DNA of 64,000 nt. Source: Apostichopus japonicus (lineage: Eukaryota; Echinodermata; Holothuroidea; Aspidochirotida; Stichopodidae). The notes under the pieces are model-generated. The model saw only the letters and a program-made list of their open reading frames with translations. It searched no databases and was not told where the DNA came from. Location: assembly GCF_037975245.1 (NCBI RefSeq), contig NC_092569.1:2393501-2457500 (forward strand). The letters are read 5' to 3'. Below are positions 23,396 through 37,800 of the stretch, one piece after another. The stretch's first letter is position 1; every line of letters begins with the position of its first letter. A program made the position numbers and the translations under genes.

Positions 23396-26300
23396 TTGTA
23401 TGCTTGACTCAAATTATTCTCAGATCTTAGTATTGTTTGTGTCGTTGTTATGAACTGAATCTTTTTATCGTGGATAATTTCAGTCGTAAAGCAGAAAAGC
23501 TGAATCGATCACCATGGTGCTGCTAGTCCCTTATCCCAAAGTTTGTTTGTTTTTTTTTTTTACACATGCTGTACCTTCACCAGCTTTTTATTCAAAGTCA
23601 ATGGAAAATGTATGTTAATTCTTGCTGGGAAGTGTGTAACAATATGCCAATGCGTTTCTGTGTATACAGTGACAAATGGTTATAAAGTATGAGACCATGT
23701 ACCCATTGTCTTTTTACGTCACTTTATGTAAGACTGTACATTTAATATAATGTTAAGATGCTGTATAAAAAAAAAAATTCAGTTAGATTTTCTAGAACCG
23801 TACTGTGTACGTTGTAATATAATCTCCCCTTGAGGGTCGCAAAACCCATAGATGTCTCTCCCCATAAATAATCGTTCGATTCATCGCAACAGTTTGCAAA
23901 CTATGATAACTGATCCTTCTTTGTCTTTTATTATAATTAATGTTCTGTGAGGGATCATGTGGCTTAATTTCACCAACTTACAGTGTTTTTCGTCTGTCTA
24001 CATGGTGTATACTATGTACACAGGGATATACACCAGTAACAATGTACCCCCTGAAGGAGGGGGAGGGGTTGGAGGTAATACTAATCCCATTTTTCTAAAT
24101 GTATATGTATCTTTAGTTGATTCTCCTGTATTCCTAGCAGCCATCTTTAGATCGTATGTATATCATGTTACTATGTATTCTTCTTTTGTCAAGGGGACTC
24201 AGTCTCCCCCAATCCCACATTCCCCCCCCCCCCCCATTGGTAGTGAGAATATTTCCAAAATTCTTGTGCACAGTTTACAATACATAAATAGTATAACTTG
24301 TATGTGTGATACAACAGTAAAATTCTTCAATAACGTTTCAAAAGCTGCAAAATATATCACCGTCCGGTTATGATGGGCGGACCCTGAAAGGTTTTCCAAA
24401 CTGAAGTATATTGGCCATCATAAATATGTTCCAATGATAGGACAATGCAGAAGTATGGAAAACATTGAAAACAGGATGAATGTTACTCAGTAATGGTCAC
24501 TTGTATTACATTTGAGTATATTTTAACCACAATTTAAATATTATTTTCTTGTTTTTTTCTTTGTTCATTAGTTATATGTGTCTTTTAATATCTTTTGTTT
24601 TTTTATGACAAATATTGATGAATTTCGTATATGGGAGTATTACTGTACATGAATACATATCACAGCGTTCGATATACATACAAATGTTAATGGCATATTT
24701 ACATAACTGTGAAACAGTCAAAACCTGAGGGCTCAATCCTGTAAAAAATATTAATAAAGAGAAGATATCGCATTCCGAATTATTAACCTGTATATACAAA
24801 ATGGTGAAAGAGCCTTTCCAAACACATTAATCCGTTTGGAAAATACCATGAATTAGAACGTAACAAGAACGAAGACTTGTGTAAGTACAAACATGGCATC
24901 ACAAAGCCGCCACTGCTTATTTTATTTAACTTTTTCTTTCTGTAGTACTTTGTTTATTGCATGTACCTATTTGGTTGACCTATCGCTGTCATTATTTTCA
25001 ATACAATAATATTTATAGTCACTCTGAATATACCCTCCCCCGAAGAAAAAAAGAAAGGTTCCACCCTCTTGTGGTATTGTTGCTTCACAAAACGACTTGA
25101 AAAGGCAGCCTCGTCACAGGTGATTTAAATCATGATATTTCGCAATGGGAGTAAGGCTTTTTGTTTGCTTTTTGTTGCTTTAAAGTAAATTAAAGGTGTT
25201 ATTCAATAAGTGACACAAGTACCGTAATGTTTGCACCATCCTGGTACGTTTTGTTCTTTTTCCAAAGTGTATTATTCTACTTTAAAAATTTCAATTTCTA
25301 ACATAAATAAACCTGAATAACAGTTACTATATTCATCTTAACATGTTTTTTTGTTTTTTTTTCAAACGTGTGTTACACCGTTCTCATATGGGCGGTGCTT
25401 AACGACCTGATAAATCAGTGCCGACGAACAAGTGCTTAGTTTCGTATGTTGCAAGGTTTGGTGGTTTTGGTAATAAGAAATTTATGAAAAACCCGGAACT
25501 AGAAAGTACCTTTTCTGTCACGTACGCAACAAAAGAGTACAAAGCGTATGCAACTAACAGTACGTCTGTTTCGTTGTATTGTTGGTACCTTTGAAGTGAA
25601 GTAGGCCTATAGCCGCGAAGAATGTTGAGATATATGGGACTCTGGCAAACATAGTGTTTGAATCATCATATACTTAACAGAAGTGTTCAGCTCTTTAAGT
25701 CACAAATTTAATTTGACCTTAGGCAAACCGAGTATTTAAGAAGCCAAACATATTTTGTACTGTAAAACTACGCCATAATAAGGACTTAATTTTCAAGAAA
25801 TAGTCACCTGACACTCTTAATTTCATCCACGGAGAACCGTTTGCCGGACAAACATTTCGGTGCCCCAAAATATCTCAAGATGCGTAACTTGAGGGATCTC
25901 ACACTTGACATGTGGATGCTCCATATTGAGTACAAGAAGCTTGTTGCTTTTGTAAGAGGTATAAGGTCACTAGAGGTCAAACTGAAAACCTTGCGAGCAC
26001 GATATCTTAAGAAAGGAAACTGCTGAATCTCGTTCCCTATACTGAAAAAGCCATATTGTTTGTTAGTGAAGGTCAAAAGTCACCAGAGGTCAAATGGTGA
26101 AAACTTGTAAACACGATATATCATGCAGGAAAACATGTCCTTATTTTATATATATATGGCATTAAACGCCCAAAATTGAATGCTAGAAGCTGATTTATGA
26201 CCAAGTTAACATGTGATCAATCCGTTTGAATAATTAATAAAGACATGTGGTGAGTACAACAAATCTATTAGAAATGGTGGAGGTCAGACTGAAAGCCCTG

Positions 26301-26893
26301 TAAACATGATATCTCAAAGGTAAAACTTTGATGACTGATACTGTGATTCATGGTTCACAAACATGTTAGTCAATGCACATGGATCTTAAACATTCTATGC
26401 CTAACTGTTAACACAGTAACTTTAAAAACGTGTCAATTTGAAACCACAGTACTTACAAAATATTTCCTATGTGCAAGGAATCACCGAGCCTTTTGGTTTT
26501 CTGGTTATCTTCAAATAAAACATGTCTATTGTCAAGTACCTTTTTGGACTGGCACTTCCCTTCATTTCCCCTTTACCATTGTAAAGACAGTTACACTGAA
26601 CCACCAAAGCTGTCCAGTAAGAACGATTTGATAGGAATAAGCATTCAATATATAGAATGACGTCAATATTTACAAAACAAATTGCACCTTTTGCTACGAT
26701 TTTCACCATACACGAAACTCGAATTATTTTATGAGCAACAAATAACAACGTAATATTCAAACAATGTAGTAACGACTGACTGAGCAAATCTATGAAATAC
26801 GTTCCTGATTCTAGGGGGCATTGGGGTGGGGGGGGGGGCATAACTACTAGGAAATTGCCGATGATATGCGTTTGTTCGCTAATGAATCAGATG
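23396..26893. other. Spacer between HURP 3' end and receptor R1 3' end
   Basis: The HURP 3'UTR must begin here. Candidate poly(A) signals are the variant AATATA near 23743 and a canonical AATAAA at 24753-24758; I cannot choose between them. The stretch also has a poly-C run near 24222 and the dispersed repeat at 25840-26340. No convincing gene. Confidence 0.5.
25840..26340. repeat. Dispersed repeat of the AGGTCA..AAACACGATATCTCA family
   Basis: Units of roughly 150 bp contain AGGTCAAA, GAAAACCTTG or GAAAACTTGTAAACACGATAT, and CTCCATATTGAGTACAAGAA. Related sequence, often inverted, is found at 36480-36730, 37530-37830, 60090-60120 and 63240-63480. No open frame is conserved between copies. 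Confidence 0.6.
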
Positions 26894-27343
26894 TTATGAC
26901 GGTGTGTTGTCTTTGCTTGTTGCGTGATCTACAACACCTGTTGTCCTCACAGCACAACCCTTGTCGTTTGCACCAACCTCTGCGTAAACTGGTGAAATCC
27001 TTTTCAATGCGTCAGATACTACACCATATTCGTTCTCTACTACCAATAAATTACAATCATCTTTAGCATTTTCACTATTCTTATCGCTCTTCTCGACTCT
27101 TCCATAAACAGGAATGATTGATGCTGGCATACTTCCTTAAACGGCTTCAGAAGTCGGTTCACTTGTAACATGAACTGATGGAGTATTTCCGTCCTCACCA
27201 ACCTCTGCGTATACCGGTGTTATTCTTTTCAAAGCGTCAGATACCTCACCGTATTCGTCATCTGCAACCAACAAATTGCTTTCACCTTTAATATTTTTCA
27301 TATCATTGGTGTTCTTTTTGACTTTTCCATAAACAGGAATGCT
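26894..27343 (-). pseudogene. Stop-interrupted continuation of the R1 tail repeats
   Basis: 150 further codons follow the R1 stop in the same frame with only one more internal stop, and read as two more repeat units ([20 protein letters not shown]; then IIPVYGRV, NEYGVV, PVYAEV). At the first stop, the usual MPAKS codons are changed so that AAA (Lys) is replaced by TAA. This looks like the ancestral C-terminus, cut off recently or by a sequencing or haplotype error. Confidence 0.8.
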
Positions 27344-28965
27344 TTATTCTGGCATAGTGGCTTTAAAGACTTCAGATGGCAGATGACCTTTAACATGAAC
27401 TGCAACAATTCCGTCCTCACCAACCTCTGCGTATACCGGTGTTATTCTTTTCAGTGTGTCAGACACCTCACCGTATTCGTCATCCGCAACCAACAAATTG
27501 CTTTCACCTTTAGCCATTTTCTTGCCATCGGTGTTCTTGTCGACTTTTCCATAAACAGGAATGCTTTTTGCTGGCATGGTATCCTTAACAGGTTTAGAGG
27601 GCAAATGACCTTTAGCATGAACTGGTGCAGCAATTCCGTCCTCACCAACCTCTGCGTATACCGGTGTTATTCTTTTCAGTGTGTCAGATACCTCACCGTA
27701 TTCGTCATCTGCAACCAACAAATTGCTTTCACCTTTAGCCATTTTCATGCCATCGGTGTTCTTGTCGACTTTTCCATAAACAGGAATGCTTTTTGCTGGC
27801 ATGGTATCTTTAACGGCTTTAGAAGGGCGATGACAATTAGCATGAACTGGTGAAGTGTTTCCGTCCTCACCAACCTCTGCGTATACCGGTGTTATTCTTT
27901 TCAGTGTGTCAGATACCTCACCGTATTCGTCATCTGCAATCAACAAATTGCTTTCACCTTTAGTCAATTTTATGTCATTGGTGTTCTTGTCGACTTTTCC
28001 ATAAACAGGAATGCTTTTTGCTGGCATGGTATCTTTAACGGCTTCAGAAGGCCCATGACCTTTAACATGAACTGGTGCAGTATTTCCGTCCTCACCAACC
28101 TCTGCGTATACCGGTGTTATTCTTTTCAGTGTGTCAGATACCTCACCGTATTCGTCATCTGCAACCAACAAATTGCTTTCACCTTTAGCCATTTTCATGT
28201 CATTGGTGTTTTTTTCGACTTTTCCATAAACAGGAATGCTTTTTGCTGGCATGGTATCTTTAACAGGTTTAGAAGGCCCATGACCTTTAACATGAACTGG
28301 TGCAGTATTTCCGTCCTCACCAACCTCTGCGTATACCGGTGTTATTCTTTTCAGTGTGTCAGATACCTCACCGTATTCGTCATCTGCAACCAACAAATTG
28401 CTTTCACCTTTAGCCATTTTCATGTCATTGGTGTTCTTGTCGACTTTTCCATAAACAGGAATGCTTTTTGCTGGCATGGTATCTTTAACGGCTTTAGAAG
28501 GCCCATTACCTTTAACATGAACTGGTGCAGTATTTCCGTCCTCACCAACCTCTGCGTATACCGGTGTTATTCTTTTCAGTGTGTCAGATACCTCACCGTA
28601 TTCGTCATCTGCAACCAAAAAATTGCTTTCACCTTTAGACATTTTCATGCCATCGGTGTTCTTGTCGACTTTTCCATAAACGGGAATGCTTTTTGCTGGC
28701 ATGGTATCTTTAACAGGTTTAGAAGGCACATGAGCTTTAGCATGAACTGGTGCAGCAATTCCGTCCTCACCAACCTCTGCGTAAACCGGTGTTACTCTTT
28801 TCAGTGTGTCAGATACCTCACCGTATTCGTCATCTGCAACCAAAAAATTGCTATCATCTTTAGCCATTTTCATGCTATTGGTGTTTTTATCACCTTGCCG
28901 TAAAAGGGGAACATTAATGTCTGGCATACTTTCTACACCTGTTCCGGAAGCCACGTCACCATTAA
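26894..28965 (-). repeat. 225-bp coding tandem repeat in the R1 tail, continuing past the stop
   Basis: The landmark CCGTCCTCACCAACC lies at 27411, 27636, 27861, 28086, 28311, 28536 and 28761, a strict 225-bp period over seven nearly identical units. One more unit at 27189 (222 bp away) and a diverged one near 26960 lie beyond the TAA at 27344-27346. They are still in the same frame, broken only by TAA at 27137-27139 and ending at 26894. Upstream (28966-29700), older units such as NEYGDV..QIYAEI are diverged. Confidence 0.92.
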
Positions 28966-31900
28966 CATGAACCGCAGAAGCATGTTCATCTACATCAATC
29001 TCCGCGTAGATCTGTGTAACCCTTTTCTCTGCAGTATCTACGTCACCATATTCGTTCTTTGCACTCAACAAGCGACTATCGTCCTTGGCATTTTCAGCGC
29101 CCATACTGTTTTGCATTGACTTTCCATTAACAGAACTAGTTAGAGATGATTTGTCATTTCTGTCTTCACCTTTGGCAATGCCGGTCGTCTCACCGCTTTT
29201 AGTAACTGTATTATACAGAGGCTCGTTTGTTGTGATCGAGGTTCCTCTCTCGTTTGGAGGAGGCAGTGTATCTATCACTGGAATCGCACCAGCATTTCCA
29301 TTCATGTTACCCTCGTTGTACACCGGTGTCGTTCGTTTAATTGTTTCTGAGCCCTCGGCATAAACGTCTTCAACACCTTCGTTATGTCCATTGTTCTTCC
29401 CTTTTCTTACCTGATTAGTTTCTCCGTAAACTGGTATTTTGGTTGACTGTCGTTGTTTATTGTCTACAACGAATTTGACTTTCACTTGAGAGGAGGCAGT
29501 GCGATCGTTATCAAGCTCATTGCACACGGTTGTCGAAGTTCTTTTCACTGTATCCATTACCTCGGAATACTCGTCATCTTGCCGTGAAGTAACGCCATCA
29601 TTGAAAGATTTGGCATAATGATCAACTGTATCTTTATCACGGTGGCCCTTTACAGTTTGATGTTTAACTGTAGCGCGGGTGGGCATCTTGGCAGGCAACT
29701 TGGTGTTCAAATCACTTCCAATTTGGCCAATGGAATTATCGACATTTGTGTTTACCTTTTCAGAATTTGTTCTAAGCTTGCTCATCTTCAATTTTTTTTT
29801 AACATCCTTAAGAGTTATTTCTGCACCACCCAATGATCTTGACGGAACTACAGGTGTACCAATATCAATCTTTCTCTCCCTTCTAGATTTATTGCCGTCA
29901 GGATGGGTTGACTGATCTATCAACTGTTCTCCGTCAGGAACGCGGTAGTTGTTTTGCATCAGCCTGTTAATCGGAATGCTTTCATATGTACCATTATCAT
30001 TTGATGAAGTTTGTTGGGTTCGTTCATTTCGATCTACATTGAAATCACCAGTGTCTCCAACAGTATGGTATTCATTTTCACTGGACAGGGCCGTGGTTGC
30101 ATGATTAGTTGTTGGTTCGGTGTGTCTGTGCATATCTGGTTCATGTGAAACTGTTCCATTCACGGCACTTCCGGAATGGCTTAGATATATTTCAGGTACT
30201 TCACCGCCTCGCTTTCCTCTGTGAATGCAAACAAATATCCATTATTCAATATTCATCATGCAGGGGAGGGTGTATTACAATGAACGAAATGTTCGTGCGG
30301 ACAGTTAATATAGCTTTCGAATTTAAGCATGCTAAAACTTCTGAGACATTTCCTTGAGATTCTGGCCTTACAGTTAATCAGAGAAATTGAGATGTATTAT
30401 ATTATATAATTACGAGTTTCAATGAAGACCAATACTAAGAGGATGACATTAAAAGTATCATTAAAACTTCAGGGGGAGGGACCATTTTATGACTTTCTAG
30501 TATTTTAGGCCAAAACGGTTGAAATTGTAAGAGATATTTCGTTAAAAACACAATTAATGATTCAAAACATTTTTGGGTTGAGTTTTCGCATCAAGATTTG
30601 CACCGGATACCGTTATTTATCACAATGATGTAAATATATGTTGAATAGAGTTTTACATTTCGTCTTCATCATTACTCCTCGCGCAGAGTGAGTGACGTCA
30701 CCGTCGGAATTACAACAAATATCTGCGTTTTTTCTTTATTATGTGCAATTAAGTACTCATTCAGACTATGAAGAACATTGGCGAAAGCCCTTGAACTCAG
30801 AATACATTGCCAGCTGGGCAAACATTCCAAAAGTGTCAAGGTTTTGACGACACGGTTATAACAAGGTAAAGCTTTGAAGACCATGCGACAATATGATGAC
30901 ATCACATACCATACGCTGTCATTTCAACAGACAGTTTAGGAGATCGTATTATATATATTTATGTATTCCGTGTGATTGTCATATGTGCTCTACCGGAATA
31001 ACCATTTAAGATTATGACTATACTTTACTAAGTATGTCTTTAAAACATAAATCATTGTGTAGTTACCTACCATTCACTTACACGTGCAGTATTATCTCAC
31101 AACAGTTCAAGCAAGTTGGTGATATTTGCTATGCTTTTGAGGATACATGGAACATAAAGACAGTCTCCAGTTACCGGTAACATAATTTGACTCTTTTTGT
31201 TGAAGGTTGGTTGAACTTTCAAATCAATATGCTTGTCTAAAGACGAATTATCAAGGCTAACATACCTGCTCAAAAAGTACGATCTGCACAGAAAAGTGAC
31301 GCCGAAGAATGTGGCGATTAGCACTACTGCTAACAGAATCCAGATAATCGAAAAGTCTTGTCTGGTTTCTATGAATTGATGAAAATATGATTGTTAATAA
31401 TGTTTCTTTCTCCTTGAATTAAAATATAAGAATATTTCATTGCGGTTGCGATTTACAACTTTCAAATTGGTAACATGAGAGATGATGCCCATACTAATTA
31501 ATTATGCTTAACATTTGAACCAAATTTGGGAATACAAACATTCCAGTATAGTTTTGCATGATATTTAACTACAGGTTAGAAAATGGGAGTTTGAGATACA
31601 TGAAAACATATTGTAAAGTATACTGTAATCATTTGTGTTTTTCTTCGAAAATATTTTCAGTTATAGTTCTTTTTGTGCTTGTTCGTCTTAAATGGAATGT
31701 CATCAGCGTTGAAATTCTATACTAAAATAAAACATTCACAGATTATCCAGTAGGCGAATCTTTTCACTCCAAGACATATTTCCTGATTTTTAACATGCTT
31801 TGAATCAGCGATAAGATATCAAAGATGATTATCCGTTCTGTGACAAGAGGCGTTGCAACTAACATATCATATAAGTCTCATTTACAAAAAAAAAAAAACA

Positions 31901-33961
31901 ATCTTCGTATCTACCGTATCTGATAAATATCTTTGTTGCAAACAAAACTGCTAAACACAAGATAAAAACCTCCGTTTTCAGATATTGTAGTATAAATACC
32001 AACATGTAATTATACATACTGTTATGAAATATTTGAGTTTCCCTTTGTTTTTCCAACCAAATTTGCATGGAGAAATAGCACTATCAAGATGATGAACACT
32101 GCCAAATATTATTTTGAATTTGACACTTTTTCCTTTTTTATCAACATCATTTTCGAGTACTCGTTTTAGGAAATTTAATAGCAAGATAATGAATATAGAT
32201 AAACATAAGATATATAAGATAGTAAGAATATCCTGCAATTAAGGCTCTGTTTAGTCATATTATGACTTGCTTCTAATATATGGAGAAACTTTAATATAAT
32301 GTATACACCAACCTACTTTAAAATTCATTGTTTCTTAGCTTGTTGTAGATATCGTTCTTCATAACTATACCGTATTCAGACCTACACAATAAAGGCTGGG
32401 TGTGGCATGAGGTTAATGTTATTCCTTACCATGGTCCAGTATACCCTGACTGACATCGGTAGTGTTCCTCTTTACATTTGTAGTGATGATTCTAGAAAAC
32501 ATCTTCGGGATCTCTGATTCTATGCCCCCGGTTGAGGCGACCGTTGATGCCAAAGTTGATACTGAATTGAGTAAATGAATTAAACAATAGGCTGATGACG
32601 GACCTATATTAAAAGCGTTATCGAAGATGAAAATTCGTCTGTCATTTAAAAGATCAAGAATCGACTATGGTGAACTTTCCTTTTCTACAATCTGTTATTT
32701 CCCTGTCGGTTGTTTAGATCCTATACAAAAACAATTATGTTTATTCTAAACATACAATAAATGGTAATTTACAAGAAAATGCAGCGTCAAAGTTCAGGAT
32801 GTTATAACCCTGATTACGAGTTTTCTCGTGCCAGTGCTTATGAATGAATCAACTCGTTGACATGGTTTGACAGGTTTCAACAGACTTGATTTGAAGGAAG
32901 TCTGTTTTTCAGTATGACCAATAACTTTGTCCAACTGATGTAGAGTGTTACAAGAATAGACCCATTGCTTGCAGCAACAAAATGATGTCAAGAAAATAAT
33001 GACCGTACCTATTGGCATAGTTTGCTTGTTTCCATTCACTGTCGTATAATACAAATTTACTTAAACAGAGGAAACACTTTCCTTCGTTATTACCGCATCC
33101 ACTTTACACTTTTTTGGTCATTCTAATGAATAATAATGACCACAGCCAAGGCTCTATTCACTTGTTAAGAACACATTCTGTTAATATTGATAACATTATT
33201 AAATGTGAGAATCCCCCCAAAAGAGTCGTACTTTGATATTAAATTTTCTCGAGTTTGTGACAGGTGTGAACACCAATCAAAAATTCAAACTTGTTCAAAA
33301 AGTTATCTACAGGAAAGAACTATAGGAAATGTTGACACACCTCGTTTGCGTGTTTGTTTACTTTATTAGTAGTATTATTATTATTTTGGGGGTTAGTTCT
33401 TCTTTTGCCATGATTTTGACTTCCTCTTTGTGCACGTTTGGGGGAAACTCGTGGTCTCATTCAGACAATTCGGATAATGCAGGTATTACTCAGAATGAAT
33501 AATCACCACTGTGTTTTTTTTTACGCAAAATGGCTTCCTAAAATACAACTATAGTTAATGTTAGACGAACTTTGACTCCACTATTAAATACCAACACAAA
33601 TAACCCTTTTAATGTTCAAAAATATTTTTTGATATTAATATTAATTTGATAAAGATTTGTTTCTGTATAAATGATTGAAATTTCATCGACATTTAAGTCG
33701 GAAATTCATTTTCTACGTGAAGAAATATTCTGCAATTGTTTTTCAGTAATCTATATCTATATCAATATCAATATATAATAATGATGACCTTTCCCGAGAA
33801 CTCCCATATGTGTATGGTATATCTATGACATGCAGTAGTATACTAGTGTATGAAAATACACGTATTAAATTAAAGTATGAAAGTAATTCCGTAAAACATC
33901 CTCTATTTAATAATGTAGAGGTCATGTAAAACAATGCTTAAATTATATCTGCGTACATGTT

Positions 33962-34045
<84 letters not shown>

Positions 34046-34117
34046 TATATATATATATATATAAATAATTATATATATATATACACATATATATATATAT
34101 ATGTGTATATATATATA

Positions 34118-34158
<41 letters not shown>

Positions 34159-34295
34159 ATGACATGCAGTAGTATACTAGTGTATGAAAATACACGTATT
34201 AAATTAAAGTATGAAAGTAATTCCGTAAAACATCCTCTATTTAATAATGTAGAAGTCATGTAAAACAATGCTTAAATTATATCTGCGTACATGTT

Positions 34296-34333
<38 letters not shown>

Positions 34334-34775
34334 CACACATATATATTTATATATATATATACACATATATATATATACACATATATATATATATATATAA
34401 ATAATTATATATATATACACACATATATATATACATATATACACACATATATCAGATTTTGCGACGTTATCTCGATTGGCAGGCGGCCTGGTAGTGCTAC
34501 GTGTACCAACAAACAGAAACACGCATGTAGTCATAGATTAAAACGACTCGACATTTCTCATGTTATATCTAAATACTTCCGGACAGAAGGCAAAGTTTCC
34601 ATCTACTCAGATGCAACTAAATTCCATCCGCATACTTAAGAAATGCTGCTTGTATAATGCAAATGACATTTGTAATGATTAAGCTTTCTCTCTTTTTAAG
34701 ACATCCTCAATATTGTGTTTATTATATTACGTTTTCACCATCGTAGCCTTCACAATATTATAGACAAAGAAAAGC

Positions 34776-34853
<78 letters not shown>

Positions 34854-37800
34854 GGCACAAAACCATAAAGTAAGAAAAATAGGATTATATCGTACAAATA
34901 TGATTGAACCTGATGAAAAATGCCTTCTGCTGAAAGCTTTCACTCATACTGTTGCGTATATACTATTCCCCTTCCCATTTCAGCTCTCATTCTTCATCCC
35001 CAGAGAATGTGGTTAATACCAACGATTATTCCCACCCCCTCCCTCCTCTCAGTTTTTGACATTGCTAATTTCGTGAGAAATATAAAGCGAGATCTAACAA
35101 TGGTTATCGAAGCAGACATACAACTTATCTTCCCAACGATTTCTTTAACTCGGAATTAAACTAAACAAAAAATAATCGAAAATATGAGAAATGCACTGGT
35201 ACAGTGGGACATAATCTTACTTGCACTGGTGGTAGAGCTCGCAACAGTAATGTTTTCATATTCTGGCAAAATAAAATAAAAAAGTGTTAATTTCATACTA
35301 TAATATCTACTTGCAACCAGAATGTTATTCTTATTAGAGCTCTAACGTACAATACCTACATATTTCAACAAACTTTCCACATGACATGAAGATGGTTGAT
35401 CATTCAGTCGTTCAGAGTAAGCCTGGACTTCACTATAGAATATGTGTTAAACTATCGACGAAAATATCTGGCATGCATTGGCTTCTTTTAAAACATCCTC
35501 TGCACATGCATGCATATGTACCTTGATCAACAATGTTTTCTATATTATTTTTATTTCTTACTATCGTACCTTGTAATATAAATGACAGAGAAAATCGAAA
35601 ATATGTTGCATGCACTGCAGGGTTGATGTTGGTTTCTCTCTTTCAATATATATATATATATATATATATATATTCCACTTTTGTCGTAATGTTCTAGCAT
35701 AATTGATTCAATATTTAGTGTTTATAAAAAATCGATTAGCATAACATATAAGTGGATATGTAATATGACTTTAATATGAACATAATTTATGTATATTATT
35801 TATATAATTTACATAACATGAACCGAGTTTATACTTATGAATGTTAAGAAAAACTAGATTAACTAACTGTATTCAACATTTTCGATGCAAACAATCGTAT
35901 TCTCCTCGTAGTTTCCTTGCACTCTGATGGCGTACTAGAATTGATATAGGAAAACGAAAAGGGAAACGTTAATCAGAATTCCCGGAAGGTTTTTAAAGTT
36001 GTTGTACACCGTGGACAATACTATACAATCCGCAATGCTATACAATCCGTTGCCCATCCTGTCGTTGGACTCCATCACCAATTGTAATACTGAAACGAAA
36101 CATAATATCAGAATACAGAACATAATCAAATTCTTCTTTTGGATGCTTCGGTCGAATATGAGCTTGAATAGTTTTCAACCTGAAATTAGCTGTAACTTGA
36201 ACCTCGTACAATTTACTTTGGGTTAAGGTTCCTTTAATTTCCTTTCTCCATACAGAAATAAAAGAACAAACACAAGATTAATATTGTAAGAATTGTGTTT
36301 TGTTATCACTGTCTCATTCGGGAAGTTCACATAAATAATCAGAATGCAAAATGCATGCAGGTTTCGATGTCTTAATTGCACTATACTGGCCCGAACTTTT
36401 CTGTTATACAATTACATAATGGCATGATTAACACAGGTCAGTGTACTGTACGTGGCAATACACACCACGAAAAGCAATAAGGGTCTTGTACTCAATGTGA
36501 TGCATCCACACACCATAGCATGAGAAGTATCCACGATTCCCATCGTTAGATATCCTGTAAAAGGGTTTTCAGAGTTTGACCTCTGGTGACCTCAAATAAG
36601 ATTTGACCTCACAAGAAACAGGATTATTGTGCCCAATTTGACAAATCCATATACCATGTATGAAAAGTATCCATGATTTCTACCATGAGAAATCTTGTTT
36701 TAAAGGTTTTCAGGTCTCGACACTGAAATATTTTTAAGAGTACTTGCTATTTGGCTACCGTGACTAAAAATCTTCTCGCCGAAATGCAAAATTCACTCAC
36801 CACTATGACTGTTGTTTAAGTCTCCATAGTACAGATCTACAACGTCAAGACTTTCTATGAACTAAGGTTAGGCACTTAGGCAGATACATGATGCTACGTA
36901 ATTGCACATTGGAAAATTATGTTTCTGTGCAGTATGAAATTAAAACTTTTCTCCACCAAAAGTAAGTGATGAGCAAATTAAAACATGTCGCAGAATCATA
37001 AATATGCTGCTAGGTCTATTGCAGTGTCTCAAAGAAATAAATATATAAAACATCTGCAAATATACCTACGAAGATAACTTGGTTTCTGTTACATTAGGGC
37101 TCCTCTAGTACTAGGCATAAACTATAGCTAAGTGTGCGCGAGTCTCGCGATTCGTACATTTTCCCAATTATTTATTTTGTCTCTTATCTGCAGATTGGTG
37201 TGCGCAAAATATTGCGATTGCTCCATTACACTGCCTAAATCAAAGCCATCTTTTACGCAGTGAAAAGACATAATTTAGGTAGTGTTTAGCCACCTTAATT
37301 GTATTGGTATTTGGACGCAATTTTTTTCCTTCACGCTTTGGTGTGAACGAACCCAATTTTACCTTACCGTTATATGTACAAGCAGTACATGGACCTATAT
37401 TCACATGTATGTACGGAGTGCCGATGCGTTAATTCAATAGTGTTAATTCAATAGCACTTTCGTCGCTGGTTCGCTGGTACGCACATGTTATCTAATACGC
37501 TTGACGGTGGAAGATATGGTAGATTACACAGGGCTTCCACAATTTGATCTCTGATGACTCTAAATGACCTTTGACCTCCACCAAAAACAAAATGAATCTT
37601 GAACTCAACGTATCACATCTACACACCAAATTTGAGATTTGTCCAAGCTTCCCTTTTTGAGATATCGTGTTTATACAGTTTTCACAATTTTACCCCTGGT
37701 GACCCCAAATGACCTTTGACCTCCTCGAAAGACAATATACCTCTTCTACTCAATGTGGTACTCATACACACGAAATATGACTTTGGTCCAAGCTTCTCTT

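Larger units (their letters stand above)
31727..35640. repeat. Segmental duplication block, R1 copy
   Basis: Matches 48296-51440 in the same orientation, starting at AATAAAACATTCACAGATTA. It includes the R1 stalk exons 32561-32430 and 35262-35221 and long intron stretches. The matching intron text shows many single-base differences and small indels, so the duplication is not brand new. The blocks differ mainly where (TA)n runs lie. Confidence 0.88.

Noticed and set aside
28055-28903. Plus-strand open frame of 282 codons (and one at 27383-27853)
   Set aside because: It is the antisense of the R1 tail repeat. It stays open only because the 225-bp period is a multiple of three.
27344-30218. Calling the R1 tail a canonical ITAM or ITIM array
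   Set aside because: ITAM needs Leu/Ile at +3 and ITIM needs an aliphatic residue or Ser at -2. Here +3 is Val and -2 is Asp or Pro, so only the spacing is ITAM-like.
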